Both the position numbers and the translations under genes were made by a program. A DNA stretch of 64,000 nucleotides, from NCBI GenBank assembly GCA_002753565.1, contig PEAM01000003.1, positions 124,794-188,793 on the forward strand, written 5' to 3'. Shown here piece after piece: positions 18,618 through 28,314 of the stretch. Below the pieces are notes generated by a model that saw only the letters and a program-made list of their open reading frames with translations, made no database searches and was not told where the DNA came from. The number at the start of each line of letters is the position of its first letter. Position 1 is the first letter of the stretch. The stretch is from Magnetococcales bacterium (GTDB lineage: Bacteria; Pseudomonadota; Magnetococcia; Magnetococcales; JADFYX01).

Positions 18618-19571
18618 ATGGTCGCCTCTCTGCCTTGGGTTGGGCTGAAAAGCCGCATCCGGGAGAAGGTGCCACTGGGCAGACGGACCACCTGGCGAAT
18701 CGGTGGTTCGGCTCGCTGGTTGGTTGAGCCGATCAACCGGGAGGAGTTGGCTCAAATCTGGGCAGAGCCCCCTGGGGATACCCCCCTTTTTTTGTTGGGT
18801 GGAGGAAGCAACCTTCTTATTGAAGAGCGCGGTTTTTCGGGGATGGCTGTCGATCTCAGTCGTCACCTCAACCGCCTTGTTCAACGGGAAGAGGCATCCA
18901 GCCCGGAGGGTGTTGTCGTCAAGGCAGAGGCGGGAGCCAGAACAAGCGCGCTGGCCCACTATGCTCGTCGACAGGGGCTATCAGGCGTAGAGTTTTTAGG
19001 GGGCATACCTGGCACCCTGGGTGGTGCCATGCGGATGAATGCGGGGGCTCATGGCGGTGATATCGCCTCTGTCCTGATGGATGCGGAGCTTCTGGACCCT
19101 TCAGGCACGATCCACACCCGAACAGGCAAGCAGTTGGGGCTGGGCTATCGCCAGTCAGCACTGCCAAAGGGGTGGCTTTTTTTATCGGGGCGGTTTCGGT
19201 TGAAACCCCAGTCGCCAGAGAGCATTCGAGAGAAGATGCAGCGGTTCAATCTCCATCGACGAACCACCCAGCCTCTCAACTTTGCCTCGGCAGGTAGCAC
19301 CTTCAAAAATCCGGCAACAGGGCCGGCTGCCTGGCAACTGATTCACGAGGCGGGATTGCGAGGATTCACCGTTGGTGATGCTCAGGTTTCGGAAAAGCAT
19401 ACCAACTTTCTCATCAACCGGGGCCGGGCTACCAGTGATGAGATGTTAAGCCTGATCGAACAAGTTCGGACCCGTGTCGCGCAGAACAGTGGGGTTGAGC
19501 TTCAGTTGGAGATTGCCATTCTTGGTCCTGACGGTCTGCGTAACGAGGGCAAACCTGGATGGCAAACTTGA
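18618..19571 (+). CDS. murB: UDP-N-acetylenolpyruvoylglucosamine reductase MurB
   Basis: MurB reduces UDP-GlcNAc-enolpyruvate to UDP-MurNAc using FAD and NADPH. The 317-residue product has the FAD-binding segments RRTTWRIGGSARW and LLGGGSNLLI, the GIPGTLGGAMRMNAGAHGG loop, RQSAL, and ASAGSTFKNP, which holds the catalytic Ser. This is the shorter, type II-like form. It starts directly at the murC stop without a spacer. Confidence 0.96.
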   Translation: MVASLPWVGLKSRIREKVPLGRRTTWRIGGSARWLVEPINREELAQIWAEPPGDTPLFLLGGGSNLLIEERGFSGMAVDLSRHLNRLVQREEASSPEGVVVKAEAGARTSALAHYARRQGLSGVEFLGGIPGTLGGAMRMNAGAHGGDIASVLMDAELLDPSGTIHTRTGKQLGLGYRQSALPKGWLFLSGRFRLKPQSPESIREKMQRFNLHRRTTQPLNFASAGSTFKNPATGPAAWQLIHEAGLRGFTVGDAQVSEKHTNFLINRGRATSDEMLSLIEQVRTRVAQNSGVELQLEIAILGPDGLRNEGKPGWQT

Positions 19572-19601
19572 CGATGATATCTAGAATAAGGAGCGAGTGA
19601 C

Positions 19602-20555
19602 TTGTCTGAACCCAAACCACATATTGGTGTCCTTCTTGGGGGAAACTCCGGGGAGCGAGAGGTGAGCCTGAACAGCGGCCGAGCCTTGGTCAATGCCTAT
19701 AAACGTCTGGGATATCAGGTAACGGCCATTGATACGGCAGATGGACCCAATCTACCGGCCACCCTGTTGAGGACCCAAATTGAGGTGGCGGTATTAGCCC
19801 TTCATGGCCCAGGCGGAGAAGATGGCACCCTGCAGGGGCTGCTAGAGACCATGCGCATTCCCTATACCGGCTCTGGGGTGACAGCCTCGGCGGTCTGTAT
19901 GGATAAGGTGGTGACCAAACGATTGTTGCGTGATGGCGACCTTCCCACCCCCCCTTGGAGTGAGGTGACCGTAGAAAAAGGCCACATTACCCATCGCCAG
20001 CCACTGCCGGAAGGGTTGCAGCCGCCCTACTTTATCAAACCTCTCAATGCGGGATCGAGTGTTGGTGTATCAAAAGCGCAAGATTCGGATAACATAGATG
20101 AATTATTAATCCAATCAGCAGCCGAAGCCGCCCCAGACGGGGAGGCGGTGCGTATTTTAATCGAACAAGAGGTCCAAGGTACCGAGGTCACCCTGACCAT
20201 TTTAGATAAAAAATCCTTGCCTCTCATTGAAATTCGCCCCAAAAAAGGGTTTTATAGTTACGGTAATAAATACACGTCGGGCAAAACCCAGTATCTCATT
20301 CCCCCCGAAAAGCTGGGAAAAGAGACTCTGGATCATGCCACAACCGTGGGTTTGGCTGCGGGCCAGCTGCTTGGCTGCCGTGGTCTTTATCGGGTGGACA
20401 TGATTATCGACGAGGCGGGAACACCCTGGATTCTGGAGGCCAATACCCTGCCCGGCCTGACCGAAACCAGTCTGGCCCCCAAGTCAGCCGCGGCTGACGG
20501 GATCACCTTTGAGGATCTGGCAGAACGGATAGTGGCAGGAGCCGGGCTGGCGTGA
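19602..20555 (+). CDS. ddl: D-alanine:D-alanine ligase
   Basis: Ddl makes D-Ala-D-Ala, the substrate of MurF. The start is TTG 19602 with a clear AAGGAG at 19588-19593; no better ATG exists. The 317-residue ATP-grasp protein shows GVLLGGNSGEREVSLNSG at the N-terminus, LHGPGGEDGTLQGLLE, KPLNAGSSVGVSK in the ATP site and EANTLPGLTETSL at the metal site. It resembles the short DdlB form normally found next to ftsQ. Its stop overlaps the ftsQ start (GTGATG). Confidence 0.96.
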   Translation: MSEPKPHIGVLLGGNSGEREVSLNSGRALVNAYKRLGYQVTAIDTADGPNLPATLLRTQIEVAVLALHGPGGEDGTLQGLLETMRIPYTGSGVTASAVCMDKVVTKRLLRDGDLPTPPWSEVTVEKGHITHRQPLPEGLQPPYFIKPLNAGSSVGVSKAQDSDNIDELLIQSAAEAAPDGEAVRILIEQEVQGTEVTLTILDKKSLPLIEIRPKKGFYSYGNKYTSGKTQYLIPPEKLGKETLDHATTVGLAAGQLLGCRGLYRVDMIIDEAGTPWILEANTLPGLTETSLAPKSAAADGITFEDLAERIVAGAGLA

Positions 20556-21256
20556 TGTTGCGTCAAATCGTAGCAGCTGTTGCCCTGGTCTCCGTCGTAG
20601 TGGCCCTCTTCATGGGCTGGAGAGAGGCGTTACGACCTGGCCGTTTTCCCCTACAAGAGATTCATATGGAGGGGATAGTAAACACCGATGTTCAGGGTGC
20701 ACTTGAATTAATTGACATCGATAAGGGGACCAATCTATTTGCCATAGATTTGGACAGTGTAAAAAAAAATTTATTAACCCTTCCCTGGATACGCACAGTC
20801 CAGGTAAAAAGGGTGTTTCCTGATCTGCTTTCCGTTAAGTTGACCGAAAAGGTTGCGGTTTGCATGGGCAAAGAGGAGAACCAGCTCAGCCTGCTGGATG
20901 AATATGGCACCGCCATCAAAGAGTTGGAGCCGGGAGATCCGTTGGTTTTTCCGGTGGTTGTCACCTCTGAGAGAGAGAAGAACAAATCGGCTCGTATCGT
21001 CTGGCTTATCAATCTGCTGGGTCGGCATGGGTGGGTGAAGGAGCAGATATCGGAGGCGGTTGGGTATGCAGGGAACCGCTGGGTTCTCTATACCAAAAAG
21101 GGGGTCCGGCTTCTGCTCTCTGAACGGGCCGACGATGAACTGGAACTGCTGATGCGGCTACAGAGAAAATATGACCTTCTCAACCGCCAGATCAGACAGG
21201 TAGAGTTACGCATTCCAGGAAGGGCTGCTGTCAGAATGAGCCAAGGCTTGCTGTAG
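20552..21256 (+). CDS. ftsQ: cell division protein FtsQ
   Basis: FtsQ is a bitopic divisome scaffold that binds FtsL and FtsB. The 234-residue product has one N-terminal membrane helix (about 5-22), then a POTRA domain (about 35-105, FPLQEIHMEGIVNTD to VFPDLLSVKLTEK) and the FtsQ beta domain (PLVFPVV, RWVLYTKKGVRLLL). The start is GTG 20552 or the adjacent ATG 20555, both overlapping the ddl stop. The sequence is divergent, but the topology and position support the call. Confidence 0.93.
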   Translation: MMLRQIVAAVALVSVVVALFMGWREALRPGRFPLQEIHMEGIVNTDVQGALELIDIDKGTNLFAIDLDSVKKNLLTLPWIRTVQVKRVFPDLLSVKLTEKVAVCMGKEENQLSLLDEYGTAIKELEPGDPLVFPVVVTSEREKNKSARIVWLINLLGRHGWVKEQISEAVGYAGNRWVLYTKKGVRLLLSERADDELELLMRLQRKYDLLNRQIRQVELRIPGRAAVRMSQGLL

Positions 21257-21493
21257 CATCATTACGAATGCGCTTAAGCTCGAGCCTTCTACACAGAAGG
21301 GTTGGCTTGGTTGTGATACATAGAGCAGGGTTGGAGGGAGAGGTGGGTGACACGGTTTTACATGTCGCCCCTTGGCCGTTTCAACCCTATTGCAGGTGGG
21401 GGGCTGGTGTCGTCACGTCGGCCTATTGTTCGGACTGTCTGTTTTTTTTTAAAACAGACACTCTGTTATTTTTTTGTAAATCTGGACGAATCA
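21257..21493. promoter_or_regulatory. ftsQ-ftsA intergenic region with a T-loop inverted repeat
   Basis: ftsQ and ftsA are usually nearly contiguous, but here 237 bases separate them. The region holds a 10-bp perfect inverted repeat (TGTCTGTTTT at 21436-21445 with its complement at 21451-21460) around five T, about 35 bases before the ftsA ATG. It may be an operator, an attenuator or a promoter-proximal element for ftsA-ftsZ. No gene is seen. Confidence 0.45.
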
Positions 21494-22732
21494 ATGCCCA
21501 AACAGGACCAGAACCTGATTGTTGGACTCGACATTGGAACGACAAAAATCGTCTGTATCGTTGCTGATCTACAGCCTGATGGTCGTTTGGATATTGTCGG
21601 CTTGGGATCGCACCCTTCGCGAGGACTCCGAAAAGGGGTCGTAATCGATATCGACTCTACCGTGGAGAGTATGCGTATGGCGGTGGAAGAGGCGGAGTTG
21701 ATGGCCGGTGTTGAGATCAACATGGTCTATGCTGGCATTGCCGGCGGCCACATCAAGAGCGGCAACTCCAACGGTGTCGTTGCAACCAAAGAGGGTGAGG
21801 TAACCGCTTACGATATTCAACGGGTCCTCGATGCAGCCCGAGCCCAGAACATCCCCATGGACCGAGAAATTCTCCATGTCATCCCCCAGGAGTACAACCT
21901 GGACGGTCAGGACGGTATCAAGGAGCCTCTCGGCATGTCTGGGGTTCGACTTGAAGCCCATGTGCATGTGGTGACCGGGGCGGTCTCATCGGCGCAGAAC
22001 ATCATCAAATGTGTCAACCGTTGTGGTCTGGATGTAGGCGATATCATTCTAGAACAACTGGCCTCCGCCGAGGCGGTTCTCACCTCTGATGAGCGGGAGT
22101 TGGGTGTCTGCATTCTCGATATCGGTGGTGGTACGACCGATATTGCCATCTATGCTGAAGGCCATGTCAAACATACGGCCGTTTTGGCAATTGGTGGCGA
22201 CCACCTTACCAACGATATCGCTGTTGGCCTGCGGACGCCTACCAAGGAGGCCGACCTGATCAAACGCAAGTACGGTTGCGCTCTCTCCTCGATGGTGGCA
22301 CCGGAAGAGACCATCGAGGTGCCCAGTATCGGCGACCGGGAGCCACGTTCACTGGCCCGACATATTTTAGCCGAGATTATTGAGCCACGGGTTGAAGAGC
22401 TGTTCACCCTGGTCAATCGTGAGATTGCCCGCTCAGGATACGAAGAACATATTACCGCTGGCATCGTTCTGACTGGTGGGTCTGCCATTACGACCGGCAT
22501 GGTCGAGTTGGCAGAAGAGATTTTCAACAAACCCGTTCGTCGCGGAGTGCCTCAAGGAGTTGGGGGATTGAATGACGTGGTAGCCAGCCCTGTGTATGCG
22601 ACGGCGGTTGGGCTGGTACTGTTTGCAAGCCGAAATGAGCGGGATATGTCCAAGCGATTTATTCCGGAAGAAGGGGGAGCCATCAATAGTGTGGCTAAAC
22701 GGATGCGAGCGTGGCTAAGTGATTTTTTTTAA
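21494..22732 (+). CDS. ftsA: cell division protein FtsA
   Basis: FtsA is the actin-like protein that anchors FtsZ to the membrane. The open frame runs back to 21347, but the protein homology begins at ATG 21494 (MPKQDQNLIVGLDIG), giving 412 residues. The phosphate loops GLDIGTTKIVCIV and LDIGGGTTDIAIY and the 1C domain are evident. The C-terminus (INSVAKRMRAWLSDFF) is the expected amphipathic membrane-targeting helix. The ribosome site is weak (GGACGA). ftsZ follows after 42 bases. Confidence 0.97.
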   Translation: MPKQDQNLIVGLDIGTTKIVCIVADLQPDGRLDIVGLGSHPSRGLRKGVVIDIDSTVESMRMAVEEAELMAGVEINMVYAGIAGGHIKSGNSNGVVATKEGEVTAYDIQRVLDAARAQNIPMDREILHVIPQEYNLDGQDGIKEPLGMSGVRLEAHVHVVTGAVSSAQNIIKCVNRCGLDVGDIILEQLASAEAVLTSDERELGVCILDIGGGTTDIAIYAEGHVKHTAVLAIGGDHLTNDIAVGLRTPTKEADLIKRKYGCALSSMVAPEETIEVPSIGDREPRSLARHILAEIIEPRVEELFTLVNREIARSGYEEHITAGIVLTGGSAITTGMVELAEEIFNKPVRRGVPQGVGGLNDVVASPVYATAVGLVLFASRNERDMSKRFIPEEGGAINSVAKRMRAWLSDFF

Positions 22733-22774
22733 TAATTCTTGTCCTGGGAATACCGAGACTGAGGGGATAGTCAG

Positions 22775-23986
22775 ATGACAATCGAGTTTGAAAACAGTGA
22801 ACCGTTGGAAGCACGGATAAAAGTCATCGGTGTAGGCGGCGGTGGCGGAAATGCCATCAACAACATGATCCAGTCACAACTGGAAGGTGTTGAGTTTATC
22901 GTCGCCAACACGGATGCTCAGGCACTGGCCCGCAATCTGGCTCCAACCCGAATCCAAATTGGTGAAGGGGTTACGCGGGGGCTGGGAGCAGGCGCCAAAC
23001 CGGAAATTGGCATGCGAGCCGCTGAAGAGAGTCGAGAGCGTATCCAAGAGGTCTTTTCCGGGGCCGACATGGTCTTCATCACCGCCGGCATGGGGGGTGG
23101 AACCGGAACCGGTGCCGCACCGATCATCGCCTCCGTCGCCAAAGAGATGGGCATTTTGACCGTTGCGGTCGTCACCAAACCGTTTAGCTTCGAAGGAAAG
23201 CGGCGTCTCCGCTTTGCCGATGAAGGGTTGGCTCTTCTCCGAGAGCAGGTTGACACGGTCATCACCATTCCCAACCAGAAACTTCTCTCCATTGTTGGAA
23301 AAAACACCACCATTTTGGATGCCTTCCGCAAAGCGGACGATGTCTTGCAACAGGCGGTAAGAGGTATTACCGACCTGATCACCATTCCCGGCCTGATCAA
23401 TGTGGACTTTGCCGATGTACGCACCATCATGGATGAGATGGGACAGGCCATGATGGGTGCAGCCGAGGCGACGGGGGATACGCGCGCACTGGATGCAGCC
23501 ACCCACGCCATCTCCAGCCCTCTGCTGGATGACGTCTCTATTCATGGGGCTAAAGGGGTGCTGATTAATATTACCGGTGGCTACAATCTGGCACTTCAAG
23601 AGGTTGATGAGGCCGCTACGGTTATTCGAGACATGGCCCATGACGATGCCAACATTGTCTTTGGTGCGGTACTGGATGAGTCGATGGAGGACTCGGTTCG
23701 GGTAACGGTTGTGGCGACCGGTATTGGCGATGCCGAGAAGGTCTCTTTTCCCAGCAAGTCACAAAAAAGCTCTCCTCGCTCGGCCCCCCGCTTTCCCATG
23801 CAGCAGCCAGCGGCAGCCGCATCCAACGACAACCCGCGGGAGGGTGAAGCAGCGGAGTCTCCGAAAAAGGTTATCAGCAAACGGCGTCCCCTCGATTCTG
23901 GCCGTTTCAGCTCCCAAAGTTTGGATGATGTCAACTCAGAGGACTCTTTTGACGTTCCGACCTTTTTGCGGCGGCAGATGGACTGA
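22775..23986 (+). CDS. ftsZ: cell division GTPase FtsZ
   Basis: FtsZ forms the division ring. The 403-residue product has [14 protein letters not shown] at the N-terminus, the tubulin signature [10 protein letters not shown] in the GTP site, the [11 protein letters not shown] segment of the T7 loop, and the variable linker from about 325. It ends in [10 protein letters not shown], the conserved tail that binds FtsA and other partners. GAGGGGATAG precedes the ATG. A strong hairpin directly after the stop ends the cluster. Confidence 0.98.
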   Translation: MTIEFENSEPLEARIKVIGVGGGGGNAINNMIQSQLEGVEFIVANTDAQALARNLAPTRIQIGEGVTRGLGAGAKPEIGMRAAEESRERIQEVFSGADMVFITAGMGGGTGTGAAPIIASVAKEMGILTVAVVTKPFSFEGKRRLRFADEGLALLREQVDTVITIPNQKLLSIVGKNTTILDAFRKADDVLQQAVRGITDLITIPGLINVDFADVRTIMDEMGQAMMGAAEATGDTRALDAATHAISSPLLDDVSIHGAKGVLINITGGYNLALQEVDEAATVIRDMAHDDANIVFGAVLDESMEDSVRVTVVATGIGDAEKVSFPSKSQKSSPRSAPRFPMQQPAAAASNDNPREGEAAESPKKVISKRRPLDSGRFSSQSLDDVNSEDSFDVPTFLRRQMD

Positions 23987-23996
23987 GTGCCAACAA

Positions 23997-24055
23997 AGGG
24001 GCAGAGTGACAAAAAAACCCGCGAAATATGCGGGTTTTTTTGTCACTCTGCCCCT
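23997..24055 (+). terminator. 26-bp perfect hairpin after ftsZ, probably bidirectional
   Basis: Bases 23997-24022 and 24030-24055 are perfectly complementary over 26 bp, with a 7-base loop (GAAATAT). The inner part, AAAAAAACCCGC / GCGGGTTTTTTT, looks like a compact terminator with T-runs on both strands. The outer part (GGGGCAGAGTGAC) extends it well beyond a normal terminator. It starts 11 bases after the ftsZ stop. Confidence 0.85.
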
Positions 24056-24503
24056 GGTTCTACCCCACGGCCTCTGGTACAGATAAAAAAAACAGCGCTG
24101 AAACAGGAAAGTTTTTTGCCAGGCCGAAGGTGGCAGCCGTTAAAAGTGTCAAAAAAAGGTACTATTTTCGCCATTTAACAGATAAAAAACATGCTTTATC
24201 AGCTAAAAATGAACAGCTATAAACCAAATAAATTCAACCTATTACACCCAAGATTCTCTTTTAACCATACCTTTAGCAGGGCTTTTTCCTTTAATTAAAT
24301 GAATTTTCACGTTATATTGCTGAGTTTATGGTGCACCATCGGGTAATTTTAACTTGGTATATTTTTTGCTTACGTAAGTTAGGAAATGGGGGGAAGAGGT
24401 TAAAACTTTTCTGTAGGTTCCGAACGATCTAACTCGGTTCTTAATCAAGAGACTTTTTTCATCTCTGCCAATCGGGAAACAATAATAGACGGAATAACAC
24501 CGA
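24056..24503. promoter_or_regulatory. AT-rich intergenic region upstream of lpxC
   Basis: This stretch of about 450 bases has no credible gene and is clearly more AT-rich than the genes around it. It holds a short CTTACGTAAG palindrome (near 24370) and several TATA-like hexamers (for example TTATAT near 24313). It is the likely regulatory region of the lpxC transcription unit, but I could not choose one promoter. Confidence 0.4.
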
Positions 24504-25436
24504 ATGAATTTTCAACGTACACTAAAAAATACTATTCGCTGCACAGGAATTGGACTGCATAGCGGCAACAAGGTCTACATGTCCCTGCGGCCTGCAGCAG
24601 AAAATACCGGTATTGTTTTTCACCGCACCGATCTGGGCGGTCGACTCATTCCCGCCAAGGTCGAAAACATTACCGATACCCGCCTCTGTTCCACCATTGC
24701 CAACGAGCAAGGGGATAAGGTCTCCACTGTGGAACATCTGCTGGCCGCTTTTGCCGGCCTGGGTGTCGATAACGCCTATGTGGACCTGGATGGACCGGAA
24801 GTTCCCATCATGGATGGAAGCGCTGCCCCTTTTGTCTTCCTTATCCAGTGTGCGGGAGTCATTAAGCAAAAACTGCCAAAAAAGTGGATTCGCATCAAAA
24901 AAAGGGTCTCGGTAAAAACAGGAGATAAAGAGGCTGTTTTTGAGCCCTATAATGGTTTCCGGGTCAGTTTTCTCATCGACTTCGACCATCCGCTCATCTC
25001 TCAGCAAGGGATTGAGATGGATGTGTCAGAGACCACCTTTGTCAAAGATGTCAGCCGGGCCCGTACCTTCGGTTTTCTTAAGGATATGGAGATGCTTCGC
25101 TCCAATGGGCTGGCAAAAGGTGGCTCGCTGGACAACGCCATTGTCATTGGAGACTTCCGCATTCTGAACGAAGGCGGACTTCGCTACGAACAAGAGTTTG
25201 TTCGTCACAAAATTATTGACGCCATCGGTGACCTCTACCTGCTTGGTCATCCGGTTCAAGGCTATTTCAAGGGCATCCGCTCCGGTCATGCCTTGAATAA
25301 TGCCCTGCTGAAAAGATTGCTAGCCCAAAAAGATGCTTGGGAATTTGTAGAGGGAATGGCTGCACATGCTACCCAGAAAAACCACGGGACCGCAACCCAG
25401 GACCAACTCCAGCCGGCTATGGCGCTTTCACCGTAA
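24504..25436 (+). CDS. lpxC: UDP-3-O-acyl-N-acetylglucosamine deacetylase LpxC
   Basis: LpxC is the zinc enzyme that commits UDP-3-O-acyl-GlcNAc to lipid A synthesis, so the host makes LPS. The 310-residue product has the zinc ligands His78 ([12 protein letters not shown]), His235 and Asp239 ([10 protein letters not shown]), and the catalytic His262 in SGHALNN. The N-terminus ([17 protein letters not shown]) is typical. ftsZ-lpxC adjacency is common in Gram-negative bacteria. The 3' end overlaps the next gene by about 70 bases. Confidence 0.97.
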   Translation: MNFQRTLKNTIRCTGIGLHSGNKVYMSLRPAAENTGIVFHRTDLGGRLIPAKVENITDTRLCSTIANEQGDKVSTVEHLLAAFAGLGVDNAYVDLDGPEVPIMDGSAAPFVFLIQCAGVIKQKLPKKWIRIKKRVSVKTGDKEAVFEPYNGFRVSFLIDFDHPLISQQGIEMDVSETTFVKDVSRARTFGFLKDMEMLRSNGLAKGGSLDNAIVIGDFRILNEGGLRYEQEFVRHKIIDAIGDLYLLGHPVQGYFKGIRSGHALNNALLKRLLAQKDAWEFVEGMAAHATQKNHGTATQDQLQPAMALSP

Positions 25437-26019
25437 ACACGCTCTGGGCAGAAAATCCTTGGGTGGATTTTCTGCCCTCCTTCTTTTCTCGCTGCTCCTA
25501 GGCGGATGCAGCGAGAAAGCCCCAGTAAAAGCCAACCCTATTGCCGAGGCCTCAGCCTTTATACAGGGGGGTGACCTCTACGCCCGAACAGCGCTGGACC
25601 CCAAATACAGCAAGCTGGTCTTTTCCGCCCTCCGCCACGGAGAGCCGATGCAGGCCACCTACCGCTTTAGTTTTTTTCGCCATCACCCCTACCTGCCCGA
25701 TTATCCCCTGGCCAAGGTCTCCATTAAAAAACGTCTCCGCCTGCGTCTGGTTACCAAACGCTATGAGATGCACGACATCAAAACCGGCGAGATTCACTAC
25801 ACACCGGACAAAGAGATCGCCGTACGGTTTTTTAGTAATCCCCGTTTTGTTTTACTTGGCAAAGAGGCCCAACTTCGCCCCAACCATCGCTATCGGCTCC
25901 GGGTGGAGTTTGAACTGGACCATCAAGGCATGTCCCCCATGTTTCGAACCTTGAAACGGTGGTTGAACCTGGATCAGAATACCGACTATCAATTTGAAGT
26001 GGATTTTAATCCCGCATGA
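25366..26019 (+). CDS. DUF4390 family lipoprotein
   Basis: This 217-residue product starts at ATG 25366 inside the lpxC 3' end (GAGGGA lies upstream). A basic leader is followed by a hydrophobic stretch and a lipobox, LLLGGCS (Cys about residue 48), so it is probably an exported lipoprotein. A start further in (TTG near 25459) would give a more ordinary signal peptide. The remaining domain resembles DUF4390, a family of unknown role often encoded next to ntrY. It overlaps ntrY by ATGA, so the two are probably co-translated and may act together at the membrane. Confidence 0.75.
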   Translation: MLPRKTTGPQPRTNSSRLWRFHRKHALGRKSLGGFSALLLFSLLLGGCSEKAPVKANPIAEASAFIQGGDLYARTALDPKYSKLVFSALRHGEPMQATYRFSFFRHHPYLPDYPLAKVSIKKRLRLRLVTKRYEMHDIKTGEIHYTPDKEIAVRFFSNPRFVLLGKEAQLRPNHRYRLRVEFELDHQGMSPMFRTLKRWLNLDQNTDYQFEVDFNPA

Positions 26020-28244
26020 ATATTTCACCCAAAATCTGGAAACGGTGGGGATTTGGCCTGCTTCTGCTGGCCATTATCATTGCCAGCATTTTTACCGGTA
26101 ATAATCTGCAGGGGTCGGCTGTGGTGGGGGGAGGTGACTATGGGCTGGTCTTCCTGATCCTCCTCTACCTCAATCTCTTCTTTGCCCTGATTCTGGGTGT
26201 TATCGTCTTTCGCAACCTATTCCGCCTCTGGCTGGACCGCCACCGGAGAAGGACCGGCTCCAAGTTGCGCACCCGGATGGTGATGATGTTTATCGCCCTC
26301 TCCCTGTTACCCACCCTGATTCTGGCTATATTATCCATCAATTTTCTCAATCGGGGTGTGGACTCCTGGTTTTCCGACCAGATCTCCCAAGCCTTGGAGG
26401 ACTCACTCTCGGTCTCCCGCGCCTATTATCGAGAGAACCAACGCACCGTTCGCCATGATGCCGAATCCATTGTCCGCAACCGCAACGTTACCTCTGCTCT
26501 GGCTCTGGAAGGGGTGGACGCTTCCAACACCATTCTCGAGGTAGAGCGTCGCTCCCGAGGATTGGATGAGGTGACCCTGCTGCGTGGGGACGGTACCCGA
26601 CTGGCCCGAGCTGGCGAGCTGCCCTTCGATCCCATTCCCGACCTGAGCGGCCTGAAAGAGGGGACCAACAAAGCGCTGCTGGTCACCAACGAAAAAGGCG
26701 ACCGGGTGCGGGCTTTTGTCCGGCTCAGTGATGATCTCTATCTCTCAACCGGCCACTGGATTGACCGGCAGATTCTGGCCCAGATGGACACCATTGAAGC
26801 GGCCTATGTCAATTATCACAACCTCCGTGCAGCCCACGTTCTTCTCAAGTCCAACCACACCGTCACTCTGGCTCTCATCACCCTGCTGCTTACCCTGGCG
26901 GCTATCTGGTCAGGATTCCGAATTGCTGATGACATTACCAACCCCATTACTGAACTGGTGATTGGTACCAGAAAAGTGGCCATTGGCGATCTCTCTGTCT
27001 CGCTCTCAGTGACTGGCGATGATGAGTTGGCCACCCTGATGGCCGCCTTTAACGCCATGACCACCAAGCTCAATGAAAACCGGGAGGAGCTTCAGAGCAC
27101 CAACGCCCTGTTAGAAGAGCGTCGACGTTTTATGTCGGCCATTGTGCGCAACATCTCCTCTGGGGTCATCTGTGTCAATCAGTTTCATGAGATCACCCTG
27201 ATGAATCCGGCAGCGGGTAACATGATCGGCATCGATCCGATCAAATCCATTGGTCACACCCTCAAGGAGGTGGCACCCGAAGAGGTGTTGGGCCCCCTGA
27301 CCACACTGTGTGAGAATCTAAACAACCCAGACCACCCCCTCCCCCCTCCTCTTCCCGGCAGCAGTTCTCGGGAGCAGATTACCTTGGCAGCACAGATCCA
27401 GACCCATGGGGGCGAAAAACCGATGACCTTGATGATGCGGGTTACCCCTCGTGAAGATAGTCAGGGTTCCAATCGGGGATTTATTGCCACCTTTGATGAT
27501 ATCAGCGAAGTGTTGATTGCCCAGAGAACGTCGGCCTGGAGCGAGGTGGCCCGACGGATCGCCCATGAGATCAAAAATCCCCTGACTCCCATCCATCTCT
27601 GGTCTCAACGGATGCGGCGCAAATATCTTAAAAACACCGATGCCAAACCCGATTGGCGGGTATTGGATGAGGGAACCAACGCCATCATCACCCAGGTGGA
27701 GGAGTTGAAGGTGCTGGTCAACGAGTTTTCCACCTTCTCTCGCCTACCCAGACCCCAGCTCCATGAAAATAATTTTCACGCCACCATCCGCGAGGTACTC
27801 TCTCTGCACTCCCAAGAGCTGAAGTCGGTCTTGGTAGAGACCGACTTTACCTCCAAACTCAAACCCTTCCCCCATGATCCAGGCCAGATGAAACAGGTAT
27901 TGACCAATCTGATTGCCAATGCCCTGGCCGCCATGCGGGAACAGAAAAGTGGCGAGGCCCGACTGAGCCTAACCACCACCCTGCCAGAGGGAACCGGTTG
28001 GGTTCACCTTCAGGTGGCTGATAGCGGTCCCGGTATTGAGGCGGCGGATAGAAGCCGAGTCTTCGAGCCCTATTTTACCACCAAAAAGAAGGGGACCGGA
28101 CTGGGTCTGGCTATCGTGAAAAAAATTATCGAAGACCATGGTGGTACAATTCGCTTGCGTGAATCAAAATGGGGAGGCATTCTGGTGGATATTCAATTAC
28201 CCTTGGGTGGCATTGAGACCAAACAGGGCGATGTGACCACCTGA
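26016..28244 (+). CDS. ntrY: NtrY-like sensor histidine kinase
   Basis: This 742-residue membrane kinase has N-terminal helices (about 10-28, 46-66, 90-110), a periplasmic region, a further helix (about 285-305), HAMP (DDITNPITELVIGTRKVA), a PAS region, and HisKA with phospho-accepting His517 in RIAHEIKNPLTP. The HATPase domain has the N box NLIANALAAM and the G boxes DSGPGIE and KGTGLGLAIVKKI. This is the NtrY architecture, linked in other bacteria to nitrogen and redox control. ntrX follows after 70 bases. Confidence 0.92.
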   Translation: MNISPKIWKRWGFGLLLLAIIIASIFTGNNLQGSAVVGGGDYGLVFLILLYLNLFFALILGVIVFRNLFRLWLDRHRRRTGSKLRTRMVMMFIALSLLPTLILAILSINFLNRGVDSWFSDQISQALEDSLSVSRAYYRENQRTVRHDAESIVRNRNVTSALALEGVDASNTILEVERRSRGLDEVTLLRGDGTRLARAGELPFDPIPDLSGLKEGTNKALLVTNEKGDRVRAFVRLSDDLYLSTGHWIDRQILAQMDTIEAAYVNYHNLRAAHVLLKSNHTVTLALITLLLTLAAIWSGFRIADDITNPITELVIGTRKVAIGDLSVSLSVTGDDELATLMAAFNAMTTKLNENREELQSTNALLEERRRFMSAIVRNISSGVICVNQFHEITLMNPAAGNMIGIDPIKSIGHTLKEVAPEEVLGPLTTLCENLNNPDHPLPPPLPGSSSREQITLAAQIQTHGGEKPMTLMMRVTPREDSQGSNRGFIATFDDISEVLIAQRTSAWSEVARRIAHEIKNPLTPIHLWSQRMRRKYLKNTDAKPDWRVLDEGTNAIITQVEELKVLVNEFSTFSRLPRPQLHENNFHATIREVLSLHSQELKSVLVETDFTSKLKPFPHDPGQMKQVLTNLIANALAAMREQKSGEARLSLTTTLPEGTGWVHLQVADSGPGIEAADRSRVFEPYFTTKKKGTGLGLAIVKKIIEDHGGTIRLRESKWGGILVDIQLPLGGIETKQGDVTT

Positions 28245-28314
28245 GCCGATTGATGGTTGCGCAGACATAATCCTTATCAAGTTGGCATCAGCACCAAAGA
28301 ATTCAGGAAATCAA

